64,000 nucleotides of DNA, from NCBI RefSeq assembly GCF_018966525.1, contig NZ_CP076607.1, positions 5,766,001 to 5,830,000 of the forward strand. Reading direction: 5' to 3'. A program made the position numbers and the translations under genes. Below the pieces are notes generated by a model. The model saw only the letters and a list, made by a program, of their open reading frames with translations. It was not told where the DNA came from and ran no database searches. The DNA is from Paenibacillus sophorae. Its GTDB lineage: Bacteria; Bacillota; Bacilli; Paenibacillales; Paenibacillaceae. Of this stretch, positions 26,359 to 35,238 are shown in pieces. Position 1 is the stretch's first letter, and every line of letters begins with the position of its first letter.

Positions 26359-26383
26359 CATCATGTCCAGGCCGCTTTTCGCA

Positions 26384-26998
26384 TTAGCGGTAAGCGACGT
26401 CGGAGAACATATTGGTGACTTTATACCAGAACCAGCTTAATGCCTGGTCGATGCTTTTGACTTGCCCCGAAATGTGGGCGGTCGATGCCTGGTACAGTGA
26501 ACCGTCAATAACGGTCACATTTCCGTTCACTTCCCCGTACACTTGAGTCTTACCGTTCTCTACCGTAAGGTCGCCGGTAACCCGTTTGCCGGAAGGAACG
26601 ATGACGGTATCTCCCTGGATCACCACCTGATCGAGATCAGAGCCTTTCACGACAAGCTGTCCATCCTGTTTCCACAAGGTGACAGAGCTCATCAGCATGA
26701 CCAGCAGAAACACCGAGGCCGCGGTAAGCGCGGGATGCTTCTTTATCCAGGTAATAAACCGTCTTTCCTTCTTGGAAGGCGGCAGTGCGCCCATAATGCG
26801 TCCCACAAGATCGTCGGAGATAACGGGACTCTGGTGCATAAGGGAAAAAAGCAGCATATCCGTTTGTTCCAATTCCTTGAATTTTGCTCGGCAGTCCGGA
26901 CAGGATAGAAGATGCTCCTTCAAGTCCCGCTGCTGCTGTCCGGGCAAGTCGTCATCCAAGTAATCATGCATCATAGAGACGGCCAGTTTGCATTCCAT
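26384..26998 (-). CDS. rsiW: Anti-sigma-W factor
   Basis: The start at ATG 26998 is preferred (AAAGGA nine bases upstream) over ATG 27016, which has none; this gives 204 residues. The N-terminal zinc anti-sigma domain has H-x3-C-x2-C in EHLLSCPDCRAKF, followed by a single membrane helix (LTAASVFLLVMLMSSVTLW, about residues 87-105). The outer part (GSDLDQVVIQGDTVIVPSGK...) resembles a bactofilin-like beta repeat. The protein holds SigW inactive until regulated proteolysis. It lies 117 bp after sigW, probably in one transcript. Confidence 0.92.
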   Translation of the reverse strand: MECKLAVSMMHDYLDDDLPGQQQRDLKEHLLSCPDCRAKFKELEQTDMLLFSLMHQSPVISDDLVGRIMGALPPSKKERRFITWIKKHPALTAASVFLLVMLMSSVTLWKQDGQLVVKGSDLDQVVIQGDTVIVPSGKRVTGDLTVENGKTQVYGEVNGNVTVIDGSLYQASTAHISGQVKSIDQALSWFWYKVTNMFSDVAYR

Positions 26999-27114
26999 AG
27001 GAGCCAATCCTTTCATTAGTGCTATTTAATTACCCAACAAAATCGGGTACACAATGCTTGCTAAATTACATACGCACCAAGGTCAACATGCGTTTCACAA
27101 AATAATTGGTTTCT

Positions 27115-27681
27115 TTATAATCTCGGGCCCAATTTTTTGCGCAAAAATTCACGGCCCCTATGTACCCGGGTCTTAATCGTCGTAACGGGCATATCCAGCA
27201 CATCGCTGATTTCCTGAAGCGACAAATCCTGCAGATACCTTAAGATCATGACCGAGCGGTATTTTACAGGCAATTCGTCAATCGCCTCATAGATCGTTCT
27301 CTGCGTCTCGGAGAGAAGGAGCTCGCTTTCAGGCGTTACATTATCACTTGGAATAAGAGAATAGCCGTCAGTTCCCTCCTGATCGCTAAGTTCGGCATCC
27401 AGCGAATAAGTCGGCCTGCGCTTGCGCAGGCGGTCGATGCAAAGGTTGGTCGCAATCCGGTAAATCCATGTCGAGAATTTTTGATTATCGTCGTATCGGT
27501 CCAGATTCCGGTAGACGCGTAAAAACGTCTCCTGGACAATATCCTCCGCCTCATGGCGGTTATTCAGCATCCGGTAGCCCAGATGATAAATTCTGTCTTT
27601 ATATAATTCGACAAGTTCGGCAAATGCTCTTTGGTCGCCCTTCAAGGCGAGCTTTGTCAACCTGCCTTCCAAATTCTCCAC
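27115..27681 (-). CDS. sigW: ECF sigma factor SigW
   Basis: 188 residues, GTG start at 27681 with GGGGGAG upstream. Region 2 is YRMLNNRHEAEDIVQETFLR...FSTWIYRIATNLCIDRLRKR; region 4 is LPVKYRSVMILRYLQDLSLQ then TTIKTRVHRGREFLRKKL. It directs the response to envelope stress and membrane-active antibiotics. The order sigW-rsiW-cdaA-cdaR-glmM-glmS is the same as in Bacillus subtilis, which supports the specific name. No clean TGAAAC/CGTA autoregulated promoter is obvious upstream. Confidence 0.95.
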   Translation of the reverse strand: MENLEGRLTKLALKGDQRAFAELVELYKDRIYHLGYRMLNNRHEAEDIVQETFLRVYRNLDRYDDNQKFSTWIYRIATNLCIDRLRKRRPTYSLDAELSDQEGTDGYSLIPSDNVTPESELLLSETQRTIYEAIDELPVKYRSVMILRYLQDLSLQEISDVLDMPVTTIKTRVHRGREFLRKKLGPRL

Positions 27682-27816
27682 CAGTTAACTCCCCCAGACT
27701 TGCCGCCCTTGGTATGTCGTAATCCACTATATTCACGGTACAAGCATTTAAATCGTAATTCAACAACGGTTAAAAATCAAGGCTTTATCTCCGTATTTCC
27801 AGGTTTAGGCAATAGG

Positions 27817-27858
27817 CAAAAAAGCCTGTCTTCCACGCACGGGAAGACAGGCTGGCAT
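27817..27858 (-). terminator. Terminator after ppc
   Basis: GCCTGTCTTCC and GGAAGACAGGC form an 11-bp stem followed by TTTTTT on the minus strand, 30 bases after the ppc stop. Confidence 0.9.
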
Positions 27859-27886
27859 ATCTTATGAAATGAACCGGATCGCGGTA

Positions 27887-30679
27887 TCAGCCGGTATTGC
27901 GAAGACCGGCGGCAATTCCGTTGATCGTAAGGAGCACTTCACGCAGCAGCTCAGGGTCGTCCTGATCCTTATCCCGCAGCGCTCTTAGCTCGGTCAACAG
28001 CTGCACCTGCAAATAACTGAGCGGATCGACATAAGGGTTGCGCAGGCGGATCGACTCCTGAATGACCGGCACATTATCCAAAATGTCCTGCTGGCCGGTT
28101 ATCTTCAAGATTAGGTCCGAGGTCAGGCGGAATTCTTCCTCGATCAGTCCGTAAATCCGTTTGTGGGCTTCCTCATTCTCTCCCATCTCCGCGTACTCTC
28201 TTGCGATAATGAGATCCGCTTTGGCAATCGCCATTTGCAGCGTATCGATCAGGCTCGTAAAGAAGGAGAAATGCCCGTACATATGCTGAAGGATTTTCAA
28301 GTTCTCTTCCTTGCCTTGATAGAAGCTTTGCAGCCCGGTTCCCGCCGCATACCAAGCCGGCAGCAGGAAACGGCTCTGGGTCCAGGCAAATACCCACGGA
28401 ATCGCCCGCAGATCCTCGAACCGGTCGCTGTTCTTGCGCTTGGACGGACGGGAGCCGATATTGAGCTCTCCGATTTCCGGAAGCGGCGTGGACTCCTTGA
28501 AAAAGCTCAGGAAATCCGGGTCGCGGAAGATCAAATCCTGATATTTGTCCAGCGAAACCTCTGAAATCTCTCTGCAGATCTCTTCCCATTTGCTATCGTA
28601 AAGATCGCTGTGCGGCGTTCTTGCGTTAATTGCCCCAATCACGAGCGCGGAAGTCGCCTGTTCCAGACTGCGGTAGGCGATCCCCTTCATAGAATACCGG
28701 GAGGAAAGAACCTCTCCCTGCTCGGTAATCTTAATACCGCCTCCGATGGTAGAGGCCGGCTGGGCCAAAATACTGCGGTTCAGCGGCATTCCGCCTCTGC
28801 CGAGCGCTCCGCCGCGGCCGTGGAAGAACTTCAGCTTCACGCCGAACTCGTCGGCCATAGCCGTAAGCCCCTTCAGCGCCACACGCAGCTCCCAGTTGGC
28901 GGTCACCACGCCGCCGTCTTTGTTGCTGTCGGAATAACCAAGCATAATCTCCTGCAAATCACTCATTGCCGCTACCGCCTGACGGTAGATCGGCATATTG
29001 AAGATTGTGCGCATGATATCCGGCGCCTCGTGAAGATCATCGATCGTCTCGAACAGCGGCACCGCCTGCAGTGTACAGACAACGCTACCGTCAGCATCGC
29101 GGCGGAACAGTCCAACTTCCTTGGCGAATACCATAACCTCCAGAATATCGCTGGCCGCCTCCGCCATACTGATCAGATAGCTGGTTATACACTGCTTGCC
29201 GTACTCCGCCTGTGCTTTATAAACCGTCCGGTACACTTCCAGGCATTCCTCGGTTCCTTCGCTGTACTCCTGGTAAGGGGAGGTCAGCGGCCGCGGATCA
29301 TTGAGCAGCTTCTCCAGAAGCTCAATCTTCTCTTGCTCAGACAGTTTGGAATAATCCGGCGTAATGTCCATCTTGGCCAGAATTTCCGTCATGGCGTTCT
29401 CATGCTCTTTGCTGTGCTGGCGGATATCGAGCGTCGCCGTATGGAAGCCAAACAACTCCACCTGGCGGATCAGCTTCTTAATGTACGTGTCCGCCACGTA
29501 ATCAGCGAAGTGATGCCGCAGGCTGCGGTCGATGACGTTCAGGTCGTTTATGAGCTCGGCCGGCGAAGCGTAGCACTCCGACGTTCCTCTTTTCTCGTCG
29601 TCCAGCACGTTCTGCGTCTTCGAAATCATGTAGCTGAGCTTGATTCGATACGGTTCGTTATCGTTGCGCCAAGCGTCGATGCGGTCCAGTTTAACAGCCG
29701 CGCGGTCTTTGACGATGGACTCCAGCAGTTCCGGCGTCACTTTTACAATGCTTGTGTTAAAGCTTAAATACTGCATCAGCTCGCGCATAATCCGCTGATA
29801 TTCCCGTACCGCCAGTATGCGCTGCATTCTCAGCGTCTGGAGCGTGACCGAAGACGTAACCGAAGGATTACCGTCGCGGTCTCCGCCGATCCAGGAACCG
29901 AACCGCAGATAAGTCGGAACATGCCAATTCTGTCCCGGATAATACTTGCTAAGGCACCGTTCAAGCTCCTGATAAACATCAGGCAGCACATGAAAAATCG
30001 TCTCGTGAAAGTAGTACATTCCGTTGCGCACTTCATCAAGCACCGTAGGCTTGCGATCGCGCAGTTCATCCGTCTGCCATAAGGTAATAACTTCGTTCAA
30101 CAGCTTCTCCCGAAGCTGCTCGCGTTCCCTAAAGGTCAGTGTCGGGTTATCGAGGCCCGTAACATCGTCGGCAATCCGCTTGTGAATGTCAAGAATGGCG
30201 CGGCGCATCGCCTCTGTCGGGTGGGCAGTCATGACGAGCTCCAGCGACAGGCCGTTAACAATCTCCCACACTTCCTTAGGAGAGAAGTCCCGTTCTCTCA
30301 GCTCCTGAATAGCGCTCTCTATAGAGCCAGGCTGTACGGTCTCACCCGCCGAGCGCTCATAGTCTCTTTTCCGGCGTATCCGGTGATTCTGTTCGGCGAT
30401 ATTCACCAATTGAAAATAAATGGCAAATGCCCGAATTACCTGATGCCGGTTCTCCGGATCCAGGGAGTCGATTAACTCCTTAAATTCGCTGTGCAGTTCA
30501 GGCAAACAAATTGAACGCAATGACTTACTGGTCTCGCGAATCTTCTCCACGATCTCCAGCAATTCATTACCGCCTTGATGTACCAAGACCTCGCCCAAAA
30601 TGTTTCCAAGGAACCGTACGTCTCTCCGCAGCAGATTGTTGGAATTGACTTTGCCTGCGGTAGTCGTAAGTTCGGTCAT
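27887..30679 (-). CDS. ppc: Phosphoenolpyruvate carboxylase
   Basis: 930 residues; start at ATG 30679 with GGGGGGAACAGC in front (an ATG at 30727 is in frame but lacks a site). Key motifs: catalytic His in LVMTAHPTEAMRR at about residue 155, LRFGSWIGGDRDGNPS at about 253, FHGRGGALGRGG at about 600 and the C-terminal RNPYVDPLSYLQ...NG-type end (INGIAAGLRNTG). It carboxylates phosphoenolpyruvate to oxaloacetate, replenishing the TCA cycle. It stands alone with its own terminator. Confidence 0.97.
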   Translation of the reverse strand: MTELTTTAGKVNSNNLLRRDVRFLGNILGEVLVHQGGNELLEIVEKIRETSKSLRSICLPELHSEFKELIDSLDPENRHQVIRAFAIYFQLVNIAEQNHRIRRKRDYERSAGETVQPGSIESAIQELRERDFSPKEVWEIVNGLSLELVMTAHPTEAMRRAILDIHKRIADDVTGLDNPTLTFREREQLREKLLNEVITLWQTDELRDRKPTVLDEVRNGMYYFHETIFHVLPDVYQELERCLSKYYPGQNWHVPTYLRFGSWIGGDRDGNPSVTSSVTLQTLRMQRILAVREYQRIMRELMQYLSFNTSIVKVTPELLESIVKDRAAVKLDRIDAWRNDNEPYRIKLSYMISKTQNVLDDEKRGTSECYASPAELINDLNVIDRSLRHHFADYVADTYIKKLIRQVELFGFHTATLDIRQHSKEHENAMTEILAKMDITPDYSKLSEQEKIELLEKLLNDPRPLTSPYQEYSEGTEECLEVYRTVYKAQAEYGKQCITSYLISMAEAASDILEVMVFAKEVGLFRRDADGSVVCTLQAVPLFETIDDLHEAPDIMRTIFNMPIYRQAVAAMSDLQEIMLGYSDSNKDGGVVTANWELRVALKGLTAMADEFGVKLKFFHGRGGALGRGGMPLNRSILAQPASTIGGGIKITEQGEVLSSRYSMKGIAYRSLEQATSALVIGAINARTPHSDLYDSKWEEICREISEVSLDKYQDLIFRDPDFLSFFKESTPLPEIGELNIGSRPSKRKNSDRFEDLRAIPWVFAWTQSRFLLPAWYAAGTGLQSFYQGKEENLKILQHMYGHFSFFTSLIDTLQMAIAKADLIIAREYAEMGENEEAHKRIYGLIEEEFRLTSDLILKITGQQDILDNVPVIQESIRLRNPYVDPLSYLQVQLLTELRALRDKDQDDPELLREVLLTINGIAAGLRNTG

Positions 30680-30967
30680 GCTGTTCCCCCCATCCTTCTT
30701 CCGTATGAATGTCTCATCACAGGTCATGTTTGAGCTTTCCTCATATCATACAATAAAACGATTTGAAAATCTCCAACTATCTTTCACGGTAAAGCACTAT
30801 AGTCTTTTAAGATTATACATCAAAATGATTATTTATACAGGTATATTTTTTTACATTTTTATTAAATTATCGAGAAAATAGCTGGTATCGTTCTAAAATA
30901 CATATGAAATACCGAAGATAGGGTTTACATTTAGAGAACTTATTCAGCGCGAAGACTGAAATTAATT
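30680..30967. other. Gap between ppc and the tail-like locus
   Basis: About 290 AT-rich bases holding the ppc promoter region and the end of the lysis gene transcript. No gene or clear terminator seen. Confidence 0.5.
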
Positions 30968-31678
30968 TTAAAAAAATTTGGCTTTTTCGCTGGCGAGCGT
31001 AATGTCTACCGTTCTGGATTTCGGATCATAGCTTATTTTGGCGCCGATCGCCTCTGCCAGCAAACGCGCCGGAACATAGGTAATCCCTTTATCAAGCACA
31101 CCGTCGGCTGCTTTTACTCCGTTAACATGAACCGCCACGATAGCTTCCTCTTCTTTTATTATGTTGTCCTCCTTCTTCAAAAGATCATTTACGGTTGCCA
31201 TAGCTGCCCTGGAAGGCCATTCTCCCGCACGCAGCCGGTCCAAAGCCAGCCCGAACGTCATTTGCAAATGAGGATAGTCTCTAAACCCGCTCCAGTCACC
31301 GCCCCACTCGAAGCCTAATGTTTTGGCAATTTGTACAACCTGCTCCCAGTCCGTTAGCCGGTCTTCATTGCCGTCTCGCAGCATGTCCCACGATACATTC
31401 TTTCCATCCGGGAGCAGCAGCGCAAAATCGACCGCTAGTCCGTAATTATGGTAGCTGTATCCTCCGCGCGCATTGGTGACAACGGCCCCCGGCTTGGTGC
31501 GCCCCTGCGCGTATAACGCCTCTTGCTCGGCCGCCGTGCGCAGCCCTTGGGTAATGAGGATTGGAATGCCGCAGGCATAGCAGCGCTCGATCAGCGCCGC
31601 AGCCGCCGAATGCACAGCCGGATTTAGCCCAGCCAGTTTGGCCGATGATTTATTTTGAACCTGTGTCAGAGTCAGCAT
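30968..31678 (-). CDS. Peptidoglycan L,D/D,D-peptidase (CwlK/VanY type) of the tail locus
   Basis: Start at ATG 31678 (AAAGGAG seven bases upstream); 236 residues. The M15 peptidase domain has the zinc ligands in SYHNYGLAVDFA (H, D) at about residue 80 and DYPHLQMTF at about 139, with ILITQGLRTAAEQEALYAQG in front. It has no signal peptide, so release needs a holin. The C-terminal 60 residues (AVHVNGVKAADGVLDKGITY...ISYDPKSRTVDITL) match the copper amine oxidase N-terminal-like repeat common in Paenibacillus surface proteins. It is last in the tail operon, the usual place for lysis genes, so it most likely lyses the producer cell to release particles. Confidence 0.88.
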   Translation of the reverse strand: MLTLTQVQNKSSAKLAGLNPAVHSAAAALIERCYACGIPILITQGLRTAAEQEALYAQGRTKPGAVVTNARGGYSYHNYGLAVDFALLLPDGKNVSWDMLRDGNEDRLTDWEQVVQIAKTLGFEWGGDWSGFRDYPHLQMTFGLALDRLRAGEWPSRAAMATVNDLLKKEDNIIKEEEAIVAVHVNGVKAADGVLDKGITYVPARLLAEAIGAKISYDPKSRTVDITLASEKAKFF

Positions 31679-32045
31679 GCCCTTCTCCTTTCCGGTCAAT
31701 CCGTCTGAAATAGATAAATTGGTCGTACCTGCCTGAATGCGTCAGCGCAGCCAAGGCGATCAATCCTGCAGTCGTTCCGAGTTGGGCCAGGGTCCAACCA
31801 TACAGCAGCCAGGTCTCAAGCTCCGGAGTCAAGAATCCGTATACGTCCGCAAAATGGGCCAGCAGCACAATCAGCATTTTGAAAGTATACGCCATAAGAA
31901 AAAAGAGCATCACCAGCATGAACACGCTGACCACGCCCTTTTGGAAACGTTCGTGAAAATAAGCTTTATGGCGATGAATGATATACAGCGAACAGCCGAT
32001 GGCCATGCTGTACAGTGCCAGCAGAACAATATCAATTCCTTTCAT
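31650..32045 (-). CDS. Membrane protein, holin candidate
   Basis: Start preferred at ATG 32045 (GAGGGG six bases upstream). About 131 residues with three hydrophobic segments (IVLLALYSMAIGCSLYII, VFMLVMLFFLMAYTFKMLIVLLAHFA in two parts, LAQLGTTAGLIALAALT) and a short charged tail. It overlaps the start of the peptidase gene by 29 bases. Size, topology and position fit a phage holin or holin-associated protein, but no family is recognised with certainty. Confidence 0.65.
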   Translation of the reverse strand: MKGIDIVLLALYSMAIGCSLYIIHRHKAYFHERFQKGVVSVFMLVMLFFLMAYTFKMLIVLLAHFADVYGFLTPELETWLLYGWTLAQLGTTAGLIALAALTHSGRYDQFIYFRRIDRKGEGHADSDTGSK

Positions 32046-32232
32046 GGGCATCCCCTCGATCATAAATCAAATATTGGGCGAACCGGTTGCGCCCGATCTC
32101 TTCCTGTATCTCCCGCGATGTGTCCCGGTAGCGGCTGATAGTAAGCGTCACACGGGTGGAGGCCTGCCGGAGCTCCCTTTCTTTTTCCGCATGCAGGGGC
32201 AGCAAAAGGCGCCAAATCCATGGAAACCGCAT
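32032..32232 (-). CDS. Small charged protein in the lysis cassette (66 aa)
   Basis: GGGGGG lies eight bases before the ATG, and the gene starts 3 bases after the previous stop. The N-terminus is hydrophobic and aromatic (MRFPWIWRLLLPL), followed by a charged helix (EKERELRQASTRVTLTISRY). It could be a spanin-like or regulatory part of the lysis cassette; function unknown. Confidence 0.55.
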   Translation of the reverse strand: MRFPWIWRLLLPLHAEKERELRQASTRVTLTISRYRDTSREIQEEIGRNRFAQYLIYDRGDAHERN

Positions 32233-32235
32233 GCT

Positions 32236-32517
32236 TTAAGCCCCCCTGTCTTCCGTTTGATCGACTTTCAATTTTTTAAGCACATCGAGCGTCGGCTGCA
32301 TGAAATCAGAACGTTCCTTATCGAGAATCGCCTGCAGCCGGTCGCGATCCTCCTCAGCCTTGTCCAGCAGCTCCCGAGGCACCAAGCTTCCTTTGGCGAT
32401 CGCCCGCAGCAGCATAATAACTACAATCATCAGAACCAACGCCACGACATAAGCGAGCCCGTATTTGTCCGCAAGCGGCAGCAGTTTCTCCAGTTGCGCA
32501 ATGTCTCCCTGTTCCAT
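32236..32517 (-). CDS. Holin-like protein with one membrane helix (93 aa)
   Basis: Start at ATG 32517 (AAAGGGA upstream). A short N-terminal segment, one membrane helix (LAYVVALVLMIVVIMLLRAI, residues 21-40) and a charged coiled-coil tail (LVPRELLDKAEEDRDRLQAI). This layout resembles BhlA/XhlA-type holin proteins of PBSX-like loci. It follows a terminator, so the lysis cassette may have its own promoter or depend on read-through. Confidence 0.65.
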   Translation of the reverse strand: MEQGDIAQLEKLLPLADKYGLAYVVALVLMIVVIMLLRAIAKGSLVPRELLDKAEEDRDRLQAILDKERSDFMQPTLDVLKKLKVDQTEDRGA

Positions 32518-32547
32518 TTTCCCGTCCCTTTCTTTCATTAAATATAA

Positions 32548-32575
32548 AAAACCCCCGTCCGGCGGGGGCGAAAAA
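32548..32575 (-). terminator. Terminator between tail genes and lysis cassette
   Basis: CCCCCGCC-GGA-CGGGGG followed by TTTTTT on the minus strand. It may limit read-through into the lysis genes. Confidence 0.8.
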
Positions 32576-32633
32576 CACTTGTGCGCGATGCGTGTTTTAG
32601 GTCATGAATGATTCATGCTGTGAAAACAATACT

Positions 32634-32738
32634 TCACGCCATTACGATGATTTGGCGCACTTCCTCTTGTAATGCTGATGGAACTTCATCCACCGTCTTT
32701 AGGTCCTGGCGGATCAAGTCCGCGTATACTTTAGCCAT
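32634..32738 (-). CDS. xkdX: XkdX-like small tail-region protein (34 aa)
   Basis: MAKVYADLIRQDLKTVDEVP, then SALQEEVRQI, matches the small XkdX family (a short protein with xxL(K/R)TVEDVP) found between the fibre and lysis genes of PBSX-like loci. The ATG overlaps the stop of the preceding gene by 8 bases. Role unknown. Confidence 0.7.
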   Translation of the reverse strand: MAKVYADLIRQDLKTVDEVPSALQEEVRQIIVMA

Positions 32739-33249
32739 TGGCGTTCCCCTCCTTCAGCGCCAGCAGCTGCTCATATATCTCGGCCAGCGCGAGCTGCACA
32801 TTGGTTGTCTCCTCCCCGGCGGCTTTCAGCTTACCGTTCGTATCTTCCAGAGCAGCTTTGGTATCCGCGAGCTCCTTACGCAGCTGTTCCAACTCGCCTA
32901 GCTCCGCCGGCGGCTTGTCCGCTTCAGCTTTCTGATATGCATCCCAGGCGGACTGCAATTCCTCTTCAGTCGGCTTCGGGGCATCCAGGTTCCAGACGGC
33001 GATGTATGGGCCTCGATTTACAATGTCATAATCTTGGCCTTCAACTAAATCGCCGAAGTATACGCGATAATAATAATGAACACCTTCAACTTCTTCCGTC
33101 TCCCCTTCTGTAAGAGGGCGGATTAAGTATTTTTTTCGCCCATCGACTCCTTCTCGCAAAGTTGGCGTGGGTCCGTCATCTTGTATCAAGTAATCAAACA
33201 GCGGACTTGCGTTAGGGTACAAAAATTTTAATGTTTCGGGTAAATTCAT
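32731..33249 (-). CDS. xkdW: XkdW-like tail-fibre-region protein (172 aa)
   Basis: The N-terminal part (FLYPNASPLFDYLIQDDGPT) and the middle (GPYIAVWNLDAPKPTEEELQ) resemble XkdW-type proteins that follow the fibre gene in PBSX-like operons. The C-terminus is a predicted coiled coil (LGELEQLRKELADTKAALED). It probably serves fibre assembly or forms part of the fibre complex. Confidence 0.65.
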   Translation of the reverse strand: MNLPETLKFLYPNASPLFDYLIQDDGPTPTLREGVDGRKKYLIRPLTEGETEEVEGVHYYYRVYFGDLVEGQDYDIVNRGPYIAVWNLDAPKPTEEELQSAWDAYQKAEADKPPAELGELEQLRKELADTKAALEDTNGKLKAAGEETTNVQLALAEIYEQLLALKEGNANG

Positions 33250-33264
33250 CTATAATCCTTCCTC

Positions 33265-34674
33265 CTATGCCACACGAATTATCGATACATGAGAGTACTC
33301 ACCGGATTGACTGATAGTTGCTGATTGATCGGTGTAAGCGTAAATTTCAACCACAGTTCCGGTACTCAAACTAAACAAAGAACTGCCGCTTAACGTTATT
33401 CCAGTTGAAGAGAATCCGTTCATTTCAGCAATCTGCATATTGCGGGTCCCGTTCAGATATACCCCAAGCCGGAGTCCGGTTAAATTCGAACCGTTTGCTC
33501 CCAATCCAATACGACAAGTTAAGAGATAAATGCCAGTTTCAGGGATAACAAATCGTGCATTTGACGCATCGCAGATTCCCCGTTGATTTTCGACTTGTCC
33601 AGTTAAATTTATTTTGGTCCATACGCTAGCGCTGATTGTTTGCGTCGATGGTGTATGATTTAGTGATCCAAATGGCCGGCTATTATAAGTATTATCTCCC
33701 CATGGATTGATAACCCCCGTGGTCAATGTTCCGCCGTTTCCACTTGCCGCCTGAGTCGTCCCTGAAGGAACTGAGCCAGTTGTTGATATCCTGCTCCCTT
33801 CGCCTGAGTATAAAGCAATAATATTGCCTGTTCCGCTTAAATCCCACGTAAACACCTCGGCGTTTTGGTTAGCATTAACAGCCTTGTTCCGGTTAGATAT
33901 TATAGAACCGTAGATATACACTTTTGCGCTGCTAACAAATAGACCATCGTATGAAGACGCTGTATCGGTTTTGCAGAACAAAAATGCAGCGTTAATGCAC
34001 GATTTTGCTGAAAATGCGTAGGCGCTGGTCCGGGAAGCTTTGACCCCTTGAGCAATAACTGCAATGGCATTACTGTCAAGCGTGAGGGATTGGATAATAC
34101 AAGAATCATTAATGACTGTGGCAGAAGGATTGATGCGTATCTGTCCATAGCCCGTAAATCCGTGTAATAACACATCCTCTGAGTAGGTCCCATTTGCAAT
34201 CATGATATCGACCTTATGATTGACAACGGTTGGAATCATACTAATCGCCTTACCTATCGTCCTAAACGCCCCCGCCGCCGTATTCGCCAACCCATTATTA
34301 CTGTCATTACCATCCGTTCGCACATAATAAGTAACATCGGCTGTCGTCGCTCGCACAGCAGTTGCCGGCAGCTGCCCGGCGGGCAGCTTCGCCGAGGCAT
34401 CCAGCGTGGCTACGCCGTTCGCCGTCCCCTTCTGGGTCAGCGGCACCGAGGCGGCTGCTGCGGCGTTCGCTTTGGCCTGGGAGCCTGCGGTGGTTTCCTT
34501 GGCATTCCACTGCGTCCGCTCCGCATCCGTAATGTGCCGGTGCGTATCGGCCGCATGGTCCTGCAGGCTTTTTACAGCGGAATCCAGCGTATCCATGTTG
34601 CCGTTCAGATCGGCAATGTCAACAATATCGGTGCCCTCCGGTTTTTTCAAACCAAGATTGTTAGTCGTTTGCAT
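33265..34674 (-). CDS. Tail fibre / receptor-binding protein
   Basis: 469 residues. The N-terminus (NNLGLKKPEGTDIVDIADLN) is the baseplate-attachment type seen in XkdV-like fibres. An Ala-rich linker follows (AKANAAAAASVPLTQKGTAN), then a repeated-strand region (residues about 110-300, VNHKVDIMIANGTYSEDVLL) that looks like a right-handed beta-helix. The C-terminal 130 residues (QRGICDASNARFVIPETGIY...EIYAYTDQSATI) resemble a C1q/TNF-like trimerising head. This protein would set target specificity of the particle. Confidence 0.85.
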   Translation of the reverse strand: MQTTNNLGLKKPEGTDIVDIADLNGNMDTLDSAVKSLQDHAADTHRHITDAERTQWNAKETTAGSQAKANAAAAASVPLTQKGTANGVATLDASAKLPAGQLPATAVRATTADVTYYVRTDGNDSNNGLANTAAGAFRTIGKAISMIPTVVNHKVDIMIANGTYSEDVLLHGFTGYGQIRINPSATVINDSCIIQSLTLDSNAIAVIAQGVKASRTSAYAFSAKSCINAAFLFCKTDTASSYDGLFVSSAKVYIYGSIISNRNKAVNANQNAEVFTWDLSGTGNIIALYSGEGSRISTTGSVPSGTTQAASGNGGTLTTGVINPWGDNTYNSRPFGSLNHTPSTQTISASVWTKINLTGQVENQRGICDASNARFVIPETGIYLLTCRIGLGANGSNLTGLRLGVYLNGTRNMQIAEMNGFSSTGITLSGSSLFSLSTGTVVEIYAYTDQSATISQSGEYSHVSIIRVA

Positions 34675-34685
34675 AAGTCACACTC

Positions 34686-35237
34686 CTATTCATATACTCG
34701 TAAGTCCTCCCAGGTCTTAGCGTGCGCCACGCTCCAGGTCAGGGCCTTAAGCGCGGTCCACCAGGTGAAGGTGTACTGGAAGCGATAGTCCAGATGAGCC
34801 GGCTTGATCTCCTCGATGATTTGAATGAGGTCGTCCAGATTGGCCGGGATGCCAAGCGTGCCAACGAATCGGACTTCGAAGCTGTACTCGCCCGGAACCT
34901 CCGCGACCTCAACCTCTCCCCCGGAAAAAGCGGAAGCCGTCCGCCGGATCATGTCCGGCGTCGTCGTCCCCGCCCCTCGCAGCTTCGCTGTGATTCGTTC
35001 CCTGCGTGCAGCGTAAGTCTTGGTCCGATCAACGTTCAGTCCCAGCTCATTCTCCCAGCGGTCCAGCAGCCAGGTTGCCGTATCTACATTCAACTGACCG
35101 CGATGGTCTTCCAGAGCAAGCCAGGCGTCCCCGCACTCTGCGGTATGAATGCCTTGCACCGTCTCCATTTCCAGGATGCCGCGATAATAATCCGGCAAAT
35201 AATCCATAAGGTCGGTAAACAACTCATTAGCTGCCAT
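34686..35237 (-). CDS. xkdU: XkdU/YmfQ-like baseplate protein (DUF2313)
   Basis: 183 residues; LMDYLPDYYRGILEMETVQG near the N-terminus and WLLDRWENELGLNVDRTKTY typify the YmfQ/DUF2313 family, which follows the baseplate J protein in Mu-like and PBSX-like tails. It starts 1 base after that gene's stop and is thought to connect baseplate wedge and fibres. Confidence 0.85.
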   Translation of the reverse strand: MAANELFTDLMDYLPDYYRGILEMETVQGIHTAECGDAWLALEDHRGQLNVDTATWLLDRWENELGLNVDRTKTYAARRERITAKLRGAGTTTPDMIRRTASAFSGGEVEVAEVPGEYSFEVRFVGTLGIPANLDDLIQIIEEIKPAHLDYRFQYTFTWWTALKALTWSVAHAKTWEDLRVYE

Positions 35238-35238
35238 T

